Shown here in pieces: positions 9,870-17,474 of a stretch of DNA of 64,000 nucleotides. Numbering within the stretch: position 1 is the first letter of the stretch; every line of letters starts with the position of its first letter. The notes under the pieces are model-generated. The model worked only from the letters and a program-made list of their open reading frames with translations, was not told the DNA's origin and searched no databases. Source of the stretch: Leminorella richardii (GTDB lineage: Bacteria; Pseudomonadota; Gammaproteobacteria; Enterobacterales; Enterobacteriaceae); contig NZ_LS483470.1 of NCBI RefSeq assembly GCF_900478135.1, positions 427,501 to 491,500 on the forward strand, read 5' to 3'. The position numbers and the translations under genes were made by a program.

Positions 9870-11222
9870 TCATTCAAACAGATTGCGGTGCAGCGTCTTC
9901 ACTACATGTTCAGCATCGCTACCGGGAACCAGCAGGCAAAGGTTATGGCTGCTGGCGCCGTAGGAAATCATGCGGATGTTAAACGGCTCCAGAACGCCAA
10001 ATACCTCTTTGCCGACGCCACGAGCCTGAGCAAGCTGGTTGCCGATAAGCGCGACCAAAGCCAGATCTTCCTCAACTTCAACGCGACAGAGTGAAGACAG
10101 TTCTGTCAGCAGCGCGCTGGTCAGAAGGCTGGCACCGCAGGTTGATGAGCCCGCGGTATCCAGCGTTAGCGCAATGCTGACTTCTGAGGTAGTAATCAGA
10201 TCCACGGAGATGTGGTGATTGGCCAGAATGCTGAAAATTTTGGCCAAAAAGCCGCGTGCGTGCAGCATATTCAGGCTGTGCAGAGTGAGTAGAGTTTGCT
10301 TACGGCGCAGCGCAAGAGCGCGAAACAGCGGTGGATTCGTCGTTTTATCACAGACTAGCGTGCCGCCAGCGGCAACGTCTTTGCTAGAGCCGACAAACAC
10401 TGGGATCCCACGGCGGACAGCGGGAATCAGCGTCGCAGGGTGAAGAATTTTAGCGCCAAAGGTGGCCATTTCTGCCGCTTCTTCAAAGCCAATTTCATCA
10501 ATACGCTGCGCGTTGGGAACGATTCGCGGATCGGTGGTGTAAATGCCGGGAACGTCAGTCCAGATATCTACGCGCTTTGCGTTGAGGGCTTCGCCCAGCA
10601 GTGCTGCGGTATAGTCGCTGCCGCCTCGACCCAAAGTCGTGGTTCTTCCCTTGCCTTCACTGCCGATAAAGCCTTGGGTGATCACTAGCGCGCCGGAGCT
10701 AATTCTCGGGGCAAGATGCTGTTCACTGAGAGAAGACAGGGCTTCGACTTCAGGTTCAGCCTTGCCGAAGCGGTCATCTGTCTTCATGACGCGGCGAACG
10801 TCAAACCATTCAGCGTTAACGCTGCGGCTTCTTAATAGCTCAACGAACAGCAGTGTCGACATCAGTTCGCCGTGGCTGACCAGCTCATCGGTCAGCGCCT
10901 CGGAGGTGGCGAGGCTAGCTGCTTCTGAAAGGGTGGTAATGTTTTCCAGCATTCTGTCGATTTCTTCTCTTACCACGTCAGAGCCCGGCAGAGTGTCCAG
11001 AATTTGGTACTGAATGGCGCGGATCTGCGCGATTTTATCGGTGCGGAGATCTGGGTTACAGCCGTTGGCTAGGTCGACCAGCAGATTGGTCACGCCCGCA
11101 GACGCCGACAGTACGACGACGCGCACGTCTGGGTTTGATAAAACGACGTTAGCGGAGTTGTTCATGGCGTCGCTGTTTGCAACGCTGGTGCCGCCAAACT
11201 TGGCAATAACGATTTGAGACAT
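9870..11222 (-). CDS. lysC: Lysine-sensitive aspartokinase III
   Basis: LysC phosphorylates aspartate, the entry step to lysine, diaminopimelate, threonine and methionine. The 450-residue protein (E. coli 449) has the kinase lobe with KFGGTSVANSDAMN near the N-terminus and TTLGRGGSDYTAALL around residue 200. Two C-terminal ACT domains follow (about 310-450; SVDLITTSEVSIALTLD), where lysine feedback acts. The start is the ATG at 11222, which gives MSQIVIAKFGG and has gggga upstream; an in-frame upstream ATG would add ten residues from the leader. Control by a lysine riboswitch in the leader and a strong promoter is visible. Confidence 0.98.
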   Translation of the reverse strand: MSQIVIAKFGGTSVANSDAMNNSANVVLSNPDVRVVVLSASAGVTNLLVDLANGCNPDLRTDKIAQIRAIQYQILDTLPGSDVVREEIDRMLENITTLSEAASLATSEALTDELVSHGELMSTLLFVELLRSRSVNAEWFDVRRVMKTDDRFGKAEPEVEALSSLSEQHLAPRISSGALVITQGFIGSEGKGRTTTLGRGGSDYTAALLGEALNAKRVDIWTDVPGIYTTDPRIVPNAQRIDEIGFEEAAEMATFGAKILHPATLIPAVRRGIPVFVGSSKDVAAGGTLVCDKTTNPPLFRALALRRKQTLLTLHSLNMLHARGFLAKIFSILANHHISVDLITTSEVSIALTLDTAGSSTCGASLLTSALLTELSSLCRVEVEEDLALVALIGNQLAQARGVGKEVFGVLEPFNIRMISYGASSHNLCLLVPGSDAEHVVKTLHRNLFE

Positions 11223-11337
11223 GTAAAAATTCCCCGTGTCAGGTGGGGCCAACGAGGCCCTTATTATTCATCAGCCTTGGCACAAAGGAAGCGCGGTAAA
11301 CAGGGAGCAGGCGTAGGACGGAAGCACTACGATACAC

Positions 11338-11571
11338 CCAGAAGCGCCCCACCTTGCCAGAACCTTTTACTGCGAAACGCAATCGCGGCGCGGGTTCTAC
11401 TTTCCGCAATATGTCTGCGGAGTACATTGGTGACAACCCAAGGGATTCAGCCCTTGTGGTCGACGACATTCCCATTCGGTAGGAAAATCGCCTCGGCGTC
11501 ATATCCCCTAGAGTGTCTTCTTCGGATACCGATTCCTCTGACACTTTACCTGAATGACGCGCCTCTTCTGG
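11338..11571 (-). ncRNA. Lysine riboswitch (L box) in the lysC leader
   Basis: The minus-strand leader closely matches the E. coli lysC leader. It has the 5' segment ccagaagaggcgcg, the core ggcgattttcctaccgaa, the loop segment gggctgaatcccttggg followed by gttgtcacc, and the outer partner cttctgg (11338-11344) pairing with ccagaag (11565-11571). The remaining 115 nt to the start codon hold the expression platform, including gtgccaaggctga as in E. coli. In E. coli lysine binding hides the ribosome-binding site and exposes the RNA to RNase E. The same mode is inferred here, since no clear T-run terminator precedes lysC. Confidence 0.93.
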
Positions 11572-11602
11572 CTTGCGTACAGGATACGCAAGTAGGCCTT
11601 AA

Positions 11603-11631
11603 CAAATAGCGGGTTATGGCGGCGGTGTCAA
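11603..11631 (-). promoter_or_regulatory. Sigma-70 promoter of lysC
   Basis: On the minus strand TTGACA (11631-11626) and TATTTG (11608-11603) are separated by exactly 17 bp. Initiation would fall near 11596, at the 5' base of the first leader hairpin (cttgcgta / tacgcaag), so the full riboswitch is transcribed. The 268 bp from 11632 to 11899 hold nothing else that I can name. Confidence 0.8.
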
Positions 11632-11899
11632 TGGCGAGGCTTTGTTTACTCTTGTTTTTTGTCATTTTTTGAAGAGATATTCGATTTGTTTTTGCTGATT
11701 TCAGTATAGGCTTCAGCTGAAAGCGTTAGGCTGATTTGCTTTTTCGATATGAGAATCTGGCTTTCGCCCTATTAGTATAATTATTAATTAAAATGACTGG
11801 TTAAAGGCGCATTGAAAGAATGATCTAACGAGAAGAGCATCGACGCGTGGGTAGCACGTGCCGATGCTTTGACGAGAAGATGAGTTTCAGGTGCTACCG

Positions 11900-12535
11900 T
11901 TAGTCTGCAACTACGGTAAAACGCTGGCGTATATGTTTACCCTGTTCCACTTCGTCAATCATTGCAATGGCATAGTCTGAGTAGCTGATGGTGCTGTTCC
12001 CCTCAGCATTAACCAGCAGTCGATCTCTTCCGAGCGTATAGACGCCAGTACGCTTGCCGTCGGCAATAAACATCGCCGCTGGGCTGAGGTAGGTCCAATT
12101 CACATCCGGACGCGCTCTCAGCTTAAGGAAGGCTTCCCCCATATTGCTGGCAGTCGGCTTATAGGCGTCGGGGAAATCTGGCGTATCTACCACTCGCAGA
12201 GTAAGGGCGTCGTCAAGGTAGAGGCTACCTGCACCGCCAACAACCAACAGTCGCGTTTTGGGCTGGTTAGCCAACAGGTCGGCCAAATGAGCTAGCGAAG
12301 TCTGATGCTGAACCTCATGCCCGGCTGGCGCATTAAAAGCGTCGATGACTGCGTCAAAAGAGGCTAAATCCTCAGTCGTCAGATCGAACAGGCTTTTTTC
12401 CAGCACGTTTACCGACAGGTTAGCTACGCTTGCCGCACGCCTGACGATAGCGGTAACGTGATGACCTCGCGCTAAGGCTTCTTGTGCAATAAGGCTGCCG
12501 GCTTTGCCGCCAGCGCCAATGATAGCGATATTCAT
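11900..12535 (-). CDS. NAD(P)-binding atypical short-chain reductase (NmrA/YwnB-like)
   Basis: A 211-residue cytoplasmic protein opening with the dinucleotide-binding motif IAIIGAGGKAGSLIAQEALARGH, plus LLVVGGAGSLYLDD mid-chain and SYSDYAIAMIDEVEQGKHIRQRF near the end. This is the pattern of small NmrA-like or anti-sigma YwnB-type oxidoreductases. The substrate is unknown. The start ATG at 12535 was preferred over an upstream in-frame one because ggag lies 8 nt before it and the Rossmann strand begins there. The gene is divergent from the broken LysR gene across about 130 bp, which suggests that LysR once controlled it. Confidence 0.75.
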   Translation of the reverse strand: MNIAIIGAGGKAGSLIAQEALARGHHVTAIVRRAASVANLSVNVLEKSLFDLTTEDLASFDAVIDAFNAPAGHEVQHQTSLAHLADLLANQPKTRLLVVGGAGSLYLDDALTLRVVDTPDFPDAYKPTASNMGEAFLKLRARPDVNWTYLSPAAMFIADGKRTGVYTLGRDRLLVNAEGNSTISYSDYAIAMIDEVEQGKHIRQRFTVVAD

Positions 12536-12663
12536 AATGTGTTCTCCGTTATGCGCCAAGCAGTAGGGGCGCGTTTCTGTGGCTTAAACTAAGCCTATGC
12601 TCTTTCTATTGTTTTAAAAATAGAGTATTTAAATATGCTCTGTTGCAGAAATTGAGCGAATAA

Positions 12664-13571
12664 ATGGACCAGTTAACCGCAATGAAGGTTTTCGTTGAGG
12701 CCGTTGAACGAGGAAGCCTAACGTCAGCCGCAGACAGACTGGGGCTGTCGCGAGCAAAGGCCTCTCGGTATTTGGCATTTCTAGAACATCAGATGGGAGT
12801 GCGGTTGCTACACCGCTCGACCCGCAGTCTTAGCCTAACGGGGGAGGGGCAGCAGGCGCTGGTGGACTGCCGCCAGATTCTGGATGTGCAGGAAAGAATG
12901 TTCTCTAGACGCAGTGAGCAAGCCTCGAAGCCTAAAGGTGAACTGCGTATCACCTGCAGCCAGTCTTTTAGTCAGGCCTACTTAGCGGGCGTCATTGCGG
13001 AATATGCGCTGCGCTATCCCGACGTCAGTATCGATATACAGTTGCTGGAGCATAGCGTCAATTTGGTGGATGAACGCATTGATCTGGCGATTCGGATAAC
13101 GAATACACTGGATCCCAGCGTTATTGCTAAGCCATTGGGAACCTGTCATGCGCCTCTCCAGCCTACCTAAAGGCAAAAGGAAGACCCGACGAGCCGGACG
13201 CGCTGCTAAACCACGTTTGCCTGACTCACTCGCAGTTTGAAACCTACCGCTGGCGCTTTCAGTCTTTGCCGTCTGAGGAGTGGATTAAAGTTGCGGTGAA
13301 AGGGCAGATTCGGGCTAATGACGTAACGGTTCTGAAGCAGGCTGCGCTGGCGGGGGTTGGTATCGCTATGTTGCCGACCTATCTGGTGAGAGAGGAAATA
13401 GCCTCTGGTCAGTTGGAGGCTTTACTGCCGAACTGGCCTCTGTTACCGCTGGGGATCTATGCGATTTACACCTCCCGTTTGCATATGCCGGCCTCAATGA
13501 GAACTCTGCTGGATTTTCTTGATGAAAAGTTCAGCGCTGACGACTTTTGGCAAAATAACAGATTGTTGTAA
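12664..13571 (+). pseudogene. LysR-family regulator disrupted by a small deletion
   Basis: The first frame (12664-13170) encodes the helix-turn-helix (residues about 1-60, MKVFVEAVERGSLTSAADRL) and the first half of the inducer domain, then stops. The second half continues in another frame: from 13149 it reads CASPAYLKAKG and proceeds through VAVKGQIRANDVTVL to 13571. Relatives read TCRSVLCASPAYL here, while this gene has TC, two bases, then CASPAYL. The lesion thus looks like a 10-nt deletion around 13147, which is not a homopolymer miscall. The fragment could at most give a 168-residue DNA-binding protein. The adjacent divergent reductase gene is intact. Confidence 0.87.
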
Positions 13572-13595
13572 CAGATTTTTTTTCGAGTACGCGTC

Positions 13596-13601
13596 TATAA
13601 T
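13596..13601 (+). promoter_or_regulatory. Probable -10 element upstream of pgi
   Basis: A perfect TATAAT lies about 145 bp before the pgi start, in the AT-rich stretch just after the LysR remnant. No convincing -35 is found at 16-18 bp. The leader between holds an imperfect hairpin (tcagc / gctga). The call rests on the -10 alone. Confidence 0.4.
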
Positions 13602-13747
13602 TTAAAAATCAGCGCTAAAGGCTGAATCCAGCCAGCGTTCATCCTGTCGATAGAATGTGGCTATTGGTGAAAGTCATATTTCCGAAGCGCAAACGGGATA
13701 CAATCGGCAGCGCACTATCTTTGTCTTATGAATTCAGGGGAGCCACA

Positions 13748-15391
13748 ATGAAAAGCATTAACCCAACGACAACGGCAGCATGGCGGGCGCTAGACGCGCA
13801 CTTTAGCGCGATGAAGGACGTCACAATAGGCGAGCTTTTTGCCAAGGATACAGCGCGGTTTTCCCGCTTTAGCACCGAGTTTGAAGGGCAAATGCTGGTG
13901 GATTTCTCTAAAAACCGCATTACCGATGAGACGCTGTCTCTTTTAAGGGCGCTGGCGGAAGAGTGCGACCTGTCGGGGGCTACCAAAGCGATGTTCAGCG
14001 GCGAGAAAATTAACCGCACCGAAGATCGCGCCGTGCTGCATGTGGCTTTACGCAACCGCACCAATACACCGATTCTGGTCGACGGCAAAGACGTTATGCC
14101 AGAGGTTAACGCGGTGCTGGAAAAAATGCGTTCATTCTGCCGTCGCGTAATCAGCGGCGAATGGAAAGGCTATACCGGTAAAGCGATAACAGACATTGTA
14201 AACATCGGCATTGGTGGCTCCGATCTGGGGCCTTATATGGTGACTGAAGCGCTACGGCCCTATAAGAATCACTTAAACGTACACTTTGTTTCCAACGTTG
14301 ATGCCACCCATATGGTGGAAACCCTGCGAGACCTGAGCCCAGAAACTACGCTGTTTTTGGTGGCGTCAAAAACCTTTACCACGCAGGAAACCATGACGAA
14401 CGCCCATACCGCTCGGGACTGGTTCCTCAGCGCGGGCAAGCCGGAGGACGTCGCCAAGCACTTCGCTGCACTGTCGACGAATGCGAAGGCGGTGGCTGAA
14501 TTTGGCATTGATACTGACAATATGTTTGAGTTCTGGGACTGGGTCGGCGGGCGCTACTCTCTGTGGTCTGCTATTGGCCTGTCAATCGCCCTTTCCATTG
14601 GTTTCGACAACTTTGAGAAATTGCTGTGCGGTGCCCACGCGATGGACAACCACTTTGCCCACACGCCGCTGGCGCAGAATCTCCCGGTGACGCTGGCGCT
14701 GATTGGTCTGTGGTACAGCAATTTCCACGGTGCCGAGACGGAAGCCATACTGCCTTACGATCAGTATATGCATCGCTTTGCGGCCTATTTCCAGCAGGGA
14801 AATATGGAATCCAATGGCAAATATGTCGACCGCAATGGAGAGGTCGTTTCCTACCAAACTGGGCCGATTATCTGGGGCGAGCCGGGGACTAACGGTCAAC
14901 ACGCGTTTTATCAACTGATCCATCAGGGAACTAAGCTGATCCCCTGTGACTTTATCGCACCGGCTAAAAGCCACAATCCGCTGGGAGATCACCACGCGAA
15001 GCTGCTGTCGAACTTCTTTGCTCAAACGGAAGCGCTGGCATTCGGTAAGTCAGTGGACGAGGTGCGCGCAGAGTTCGACAGGGCGGGAAAGGCGCCTGAA
15101 GAGGTTGCATCGGTTGTTCCCTTTAAGGTTTTTGAAGGCAACCGCCCGACTAACTCTATTTTGTTGAAAGAGGTTACGCCTTATAGCCTAGGTGCACTGA
15201 TAGCGCTCTATGAGCACAAGATATTTACTCAAGGCGTGATTTTAAACATATTCAGCTTTGACCAGTGGGGCGTTGAGCTGGGCAAGCAGCTGGCGGGGCG
15301 TATTCAGCCAGAACTGGTAGACAATAAGGACATCAGTAGCCACGACTCCTCTACCAACGGCCTGATTAATGCCTATAAGCGCTGGCGCTAG
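13748..15391 (+). CDS. pgi: Glucose-6-phosphate isomerase
   Basis: Pgi interconverts glucose 6-phosphate and fructose 6-phosphate in glycolysis and gluconeogenesis. The 547-residue protein aligns along its length with E. coli Pgi (549). Visible blocks include IGIGGSDLGPYMVTEAL, FLVASKTFTTQETMTNA, the PROSITE-type GRYSLWSAIGLSIAL, GTNGQHAFYQ with the catalytic His, and the C-terminal SFDQWGVELGKQLA containing the Schiff-base-region Lys. The start is the ATG at 13748 with gggga upstream; a longer in-frame reading would add 31 non-conserved residues. It lies downstream of lysC on the opposite strand, as in E. coli. A hairpin terminator follows. Confidence 0.98.
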   Translation: MKSINPTTTAAWRALDAHFSAMKDVTIGELFAKDTARFSRFSTEFEGQMLVDFSKNRITDETLSLLRALAEECDLSGATKAMFSGEKINRTEDRAVLHVALRNRTNTPILVDGKDVMPEVNAVLEKMRSFCRRVISGEWKGYTGKAITDIVNIGIGGSDLGPYMVTEALRPYKNHLNVHFVSNVDATHMVETLRDLSPETTLFLVASKTFTTQETMTNAHTARDWFLSAGKPEDVAKHFAALSTNAKAVAEFGIDTDNMFEFWDWVGGRYSLWSAIGLSIALSIGFDNFEKLLCGAHAMDNHFAHTPLAQNLPVTLALIGLWYSNFHGAETEAILPYDQYMHRFAAYFQQGNMESNGKYVDRNGEVVSYQTGPIIWGEPGTNGQHAFYQLIHQGTKLIPCDFIAPAKSHNPLGDHHAKLLSNFFAQTEALAFGKSVDEVRAEFDRAGKAPEEVASVVPFKVFEGNRPTNSILLKEVTPYSLGALIALYEHKIFTQGVILNIFSFDQWGVELGKQLAGRIQPELVDNKDISSHDSSTNGLINAYKRWR

Positions 15392-15412
15392 TGCGGCTGA
15401 ATGCTATTTTCG

Positions 15413-15436
15413 GGAGGCGTAGTGCCTCCTGTTTTA
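15413..15436 (+). terminator. pgi terminator
   Basis: The stem ggaggc / gcctcc with a 5-nt loop is followed by tgttttatt. It lies 20 nt after the pgi stop and ends just before psiE. Confidence 0.75.
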
Positions 15437-15463
15437 TTGGGATCTTTTCAGAGGCGAAGAATT

Positions 15464-15874
15464 ATGTCGGATAACGCAAAACGCAGAATGTGGATAGCCA
15501 ACGTGATGCAAACGGTGTTGAACATCGGCCTACTGCTGCTGGGCGCCATTCTGATTGTGTTTCTGGTGAAAGAGACCTACGCGTTAATTCAGGTGCTGTT
15601 TGTTAACTCAGCTCAGTCATCAAGCTACTTGCTGATTGAAGGCATCGTTATCTACTTTCTCTACTTCGAGTTTATTGCCCTGATAGTTAAGTATTTTCAA
15701 TCAGGTTATCATTTCCCACTCCGCTATTTTATCTATATCGGCATTACCGCCATTATTCGACTGATCATTGTTGACCACAAAGATCCGATGGATACGCTTG
15801 TGTATGCCTGTGCCATCCTGGTGCTGGTAGTGGCGCTGTATTTAGCCAATACTGATCGCCTAAAGCGTGAGTAA
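15464..15874 (+). CDS. psiE: Phosphate-starvation-inducible membrane protein PsiE
   Basis: A 136-residue inner-membrane protein, the same length as E. coli PsiE, with four hydrophobic helices. The strongly conserved blocks YFEFIALIVKYFQSGYHFPL and IGITAIIRLIIVDHKDPMD are present. Its biochemical role is unknown. In E. coli, transcription rises under phosphate limitation and under cAMP-CRP control; no Pho box was identified here. The start ATG at 15464 is preceded by gagg and removes 21 upstream non-conserved residues. It follows pgi, as it does at a greater distance in E. coli, where the mal genes come next; here ubiC follows directly. Confidence 0.95.
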   Translation: MSDNAKRRMWIANVMQTVLNIGLLLLGAILIVFLVKETYALIQVLFVNSAQSSSYLLIEGIVIYFLYFEFIALIVKYFQSGYHFPLRYFIYIGITAIIRLIIVDHKDPMDTLVYACAILVLVVALYLANTDRLKRE

Positions 15875-16018
15875 AAATACGCCAAATATTGCAGGGTCAT
15901 TAGGCTGTGGCTGCATTAAATGTGTCCATCGTGTTTGCTGCCGTTTGTTTTACGCTACAATAGTCGCGTTTTTTCTGTCGAAGCCCTTTTCGCGGGCTAA
16001 CTAAAGGCTCAAGCACAA

Positions 16019-16522
16019 ATGAAACAGACGCTCTCCGTACCTCGCTGGAAAGAGAGACATTGGCGACCCTCGCAGCGCGGTGAGCTAAATCAGCGACAGT
16101 CTGAATGGCTGCTGGAAACAGGCTCGATGACCTGTCGCTGTGAACAGTTTTGCCAGTCCGTGACGGTTCAGCCGCAGTTTGAAGGCTTTGTTGCCGCATC
16201 GCAGCTGGGAAATGAAGGTGCGGAGCTGCCAGCAGACGATCGCTATTGGATTCGTGAGATCTTTCTGTTTGGTGATACTATTCCGTGGATATGGGCTCGC
16301 ACGGTAGTGCCCGCGAAAACGCTCGACGGGCCGCTGGCTGAGGTCGCCTCTTTAGGAAAAATACCGCTAGGGCGCTATCTGTTTGGCCACGCGGAGCCTG
16401 AGCGGGACTATATTCACGTGTCGTTAGATGATGGGCTATGGGGCAGGCGTTCTCGCTTTCGTCTGTCGGGAAGCCCTTTGCTGCTGACGGAAATTTTTTT
16501 GCCAGCGGCACCGCTGTACTGA
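16019..16522 (+). CDS. ubiC: Chorismate pyruvate-lyase
   Basis: UbiC removes pyruvate from chorismate to give 4-hydroxybenzoate, the first step of the ubiquinone ring. The 167-residue protein (E. coli 165) shows the family segments WLLETGSMTCRCEQ, YWIREIFLFGDTIPWIWAR (with the ligand-binding Arg) and LGRYLFGHAEPERDYI, and the Glu of LLLTEIFLPAAPLY near the C-terminus. It is followed 12 bp later by ubiA, giving the usual two-gene operon. The ribosome-binding site is weak (aaagg about 12 nt upstream). Confidence 0.96.
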   Translation: MKQTLSVPRWKERHWRPSQRGELNQRQSEWLLETGSMTCRCEQFCQSVTVQPQFEGFVAASQLGNEGAELPADDRYWIREIFLFGDTIPWIWARTVVPAKTLDGPLAEVASLGKIPLGRYLFGHAEPERDYIHVSLDDGLWGRRSRFRLSGSPLLLTEIFLPAAPLY

Positions 16523-16534
16523 CTGGGGGAGAAG

Positions 16535-17395
16535 GTGACTCAAACCAAATGGCTGGCATACTGCCGTTTGATGCGTATCAATAAGCCTATCGGCGCTCTG
16601 CTGCTGCTTTGGCCAACGCTCTGGGCGCTATGGCTGGCGGGCAGTGAAATGCCGAACGTGTCGATTTTACTGATTTTTGTTGTTGGCGTTTTTTTAATGC
16701 GGGCTGCGGGCTGCGTGATAAACGACTTTGCCGATCGTCACTTTGACGGGCACGTTGAACGCACACAGTCTCGCCCTATGCCGAGCGGCGCGGTTACGGA
16801 GAAAGAGAGTAAAGTGCTGTTTTTAGCGCTGGTGACGCTCTCTTTTCTGCTGGTGCTGATGCTAAATCATCTAACCATTGGGCTCTCTTTTGCCGCGCTG
16901 CTGCTGGCTTGGATGTACCCTTTCATGAAGCGCTTTACCCACTTTCCTCAGGTAATTTTGGGGGTAGCGTTTGGCTGGTCGATTCCTATGGCCTATGCGG
17001 CAGTTAGCAATGCTCTACCGATGAGCTGCTGGCTACTGCTGTTTGCCAATATCTGCTGGACTGTCGCCTACGATACCCAGTACGCCATGGTGGATCGTAA
17101 TGACGACATTAAAATTGGCGTTAAGTCGACGGCTATTCTGTTTGGCCGATACGACAAGCTGATTATTGGCCTGCTACAGTTTGTGGCGCTGCTGTCTCTG
17201 TGTGCGGTTGGCTACCTTAACCATCTTGGTGGGCCTTTTTACTGGTCGCTGCTGTTGGCGGGAGCGATGTTTGTCTATCAGCAGCAGCTGATCGCAGAAC
17301 GCGAAAGGGATAAATGCTTCCAGGCCTTTATGAATAATAACTATGTTGGGCTGGTGGTTTTTCTGGGTGTCTTTATGGACATTGTTATGAAGTAA
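16535..17395 (+). CDS. ubiA: 4-hydroxybenzoate octaprenyltransferase
   Basis: UbiA attaches the polyprenyl tail to 4-hydroxybenzoate at the inner membrane. The 286-residue protein has about nine transmembrane helices. Both Asp-rich Mg2+/diphosphate-binding motifs are present: CVINDFADRHFDGHVERTQ (about 61-79) and YDTQYAMVDRNDDIKIGVKS (about 180-199). The start is GTG with gggga upstream, 12 nt after the ubiC stop, so coupled translation is likely. A 14-bp perfect tandem duplication covers the stop codon. Confidence 0.97.
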   Translation: MTQTKWLAYCRLMRINKPIGALLLLWPTLWALWLAGSEMPNVSILLIFVVGVFLMRAAGCVINDFADRHFDGHVERTQSRPMPSGAVTEKESKVLFLALVTLSFLLVLMLNHLTIGLSFAALLLAWMYPFMKRFTHFPQVILGVAFGWSIPMAYAAVSNALPMSCWLLLFANICWTVAYDTQYAMVDRNDDIKIGVKSTAILFGRYDKLIIGLLQFVALLSLCAVGYLNHLGGPFYWSLLLAGAMFVYQQQLIAERERDKCFQAFMNNNYVGLVVFLGVFMDIVMK

Positions 17396-17411
17396 ACGTT
17401 ATGAAGTAAAC
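17384..17411 (+). repeat. 14-bp perfect tandem duplication at the ubiA stop
   Basis: gttatgaagtaaac occurs twice without a gap (17384-17397 and 17398-17411). The first copy contains the last codons and the stop of ubiA, so the protein is not affected. Confidence 0.9.
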
Positions 17412-17431
17412 ATCAGCTATCTGAATATAAA

Positions 17432-17463
17432 ACAAAACGGGCCGCAGTGGCCCGTTTGCTTTT
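17432..17463. terminator. Bidirectional terminator between ubiA and plsB
   Basis: The stem aaacgggcc / ggcccgttt has a 5-nt loop. T-rich sequence on both flanks serves the convergent ubiA and plsB transcripts. Confidence 0.9.
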
Positions 17464-17474
17464 CTGCCAGAAGC

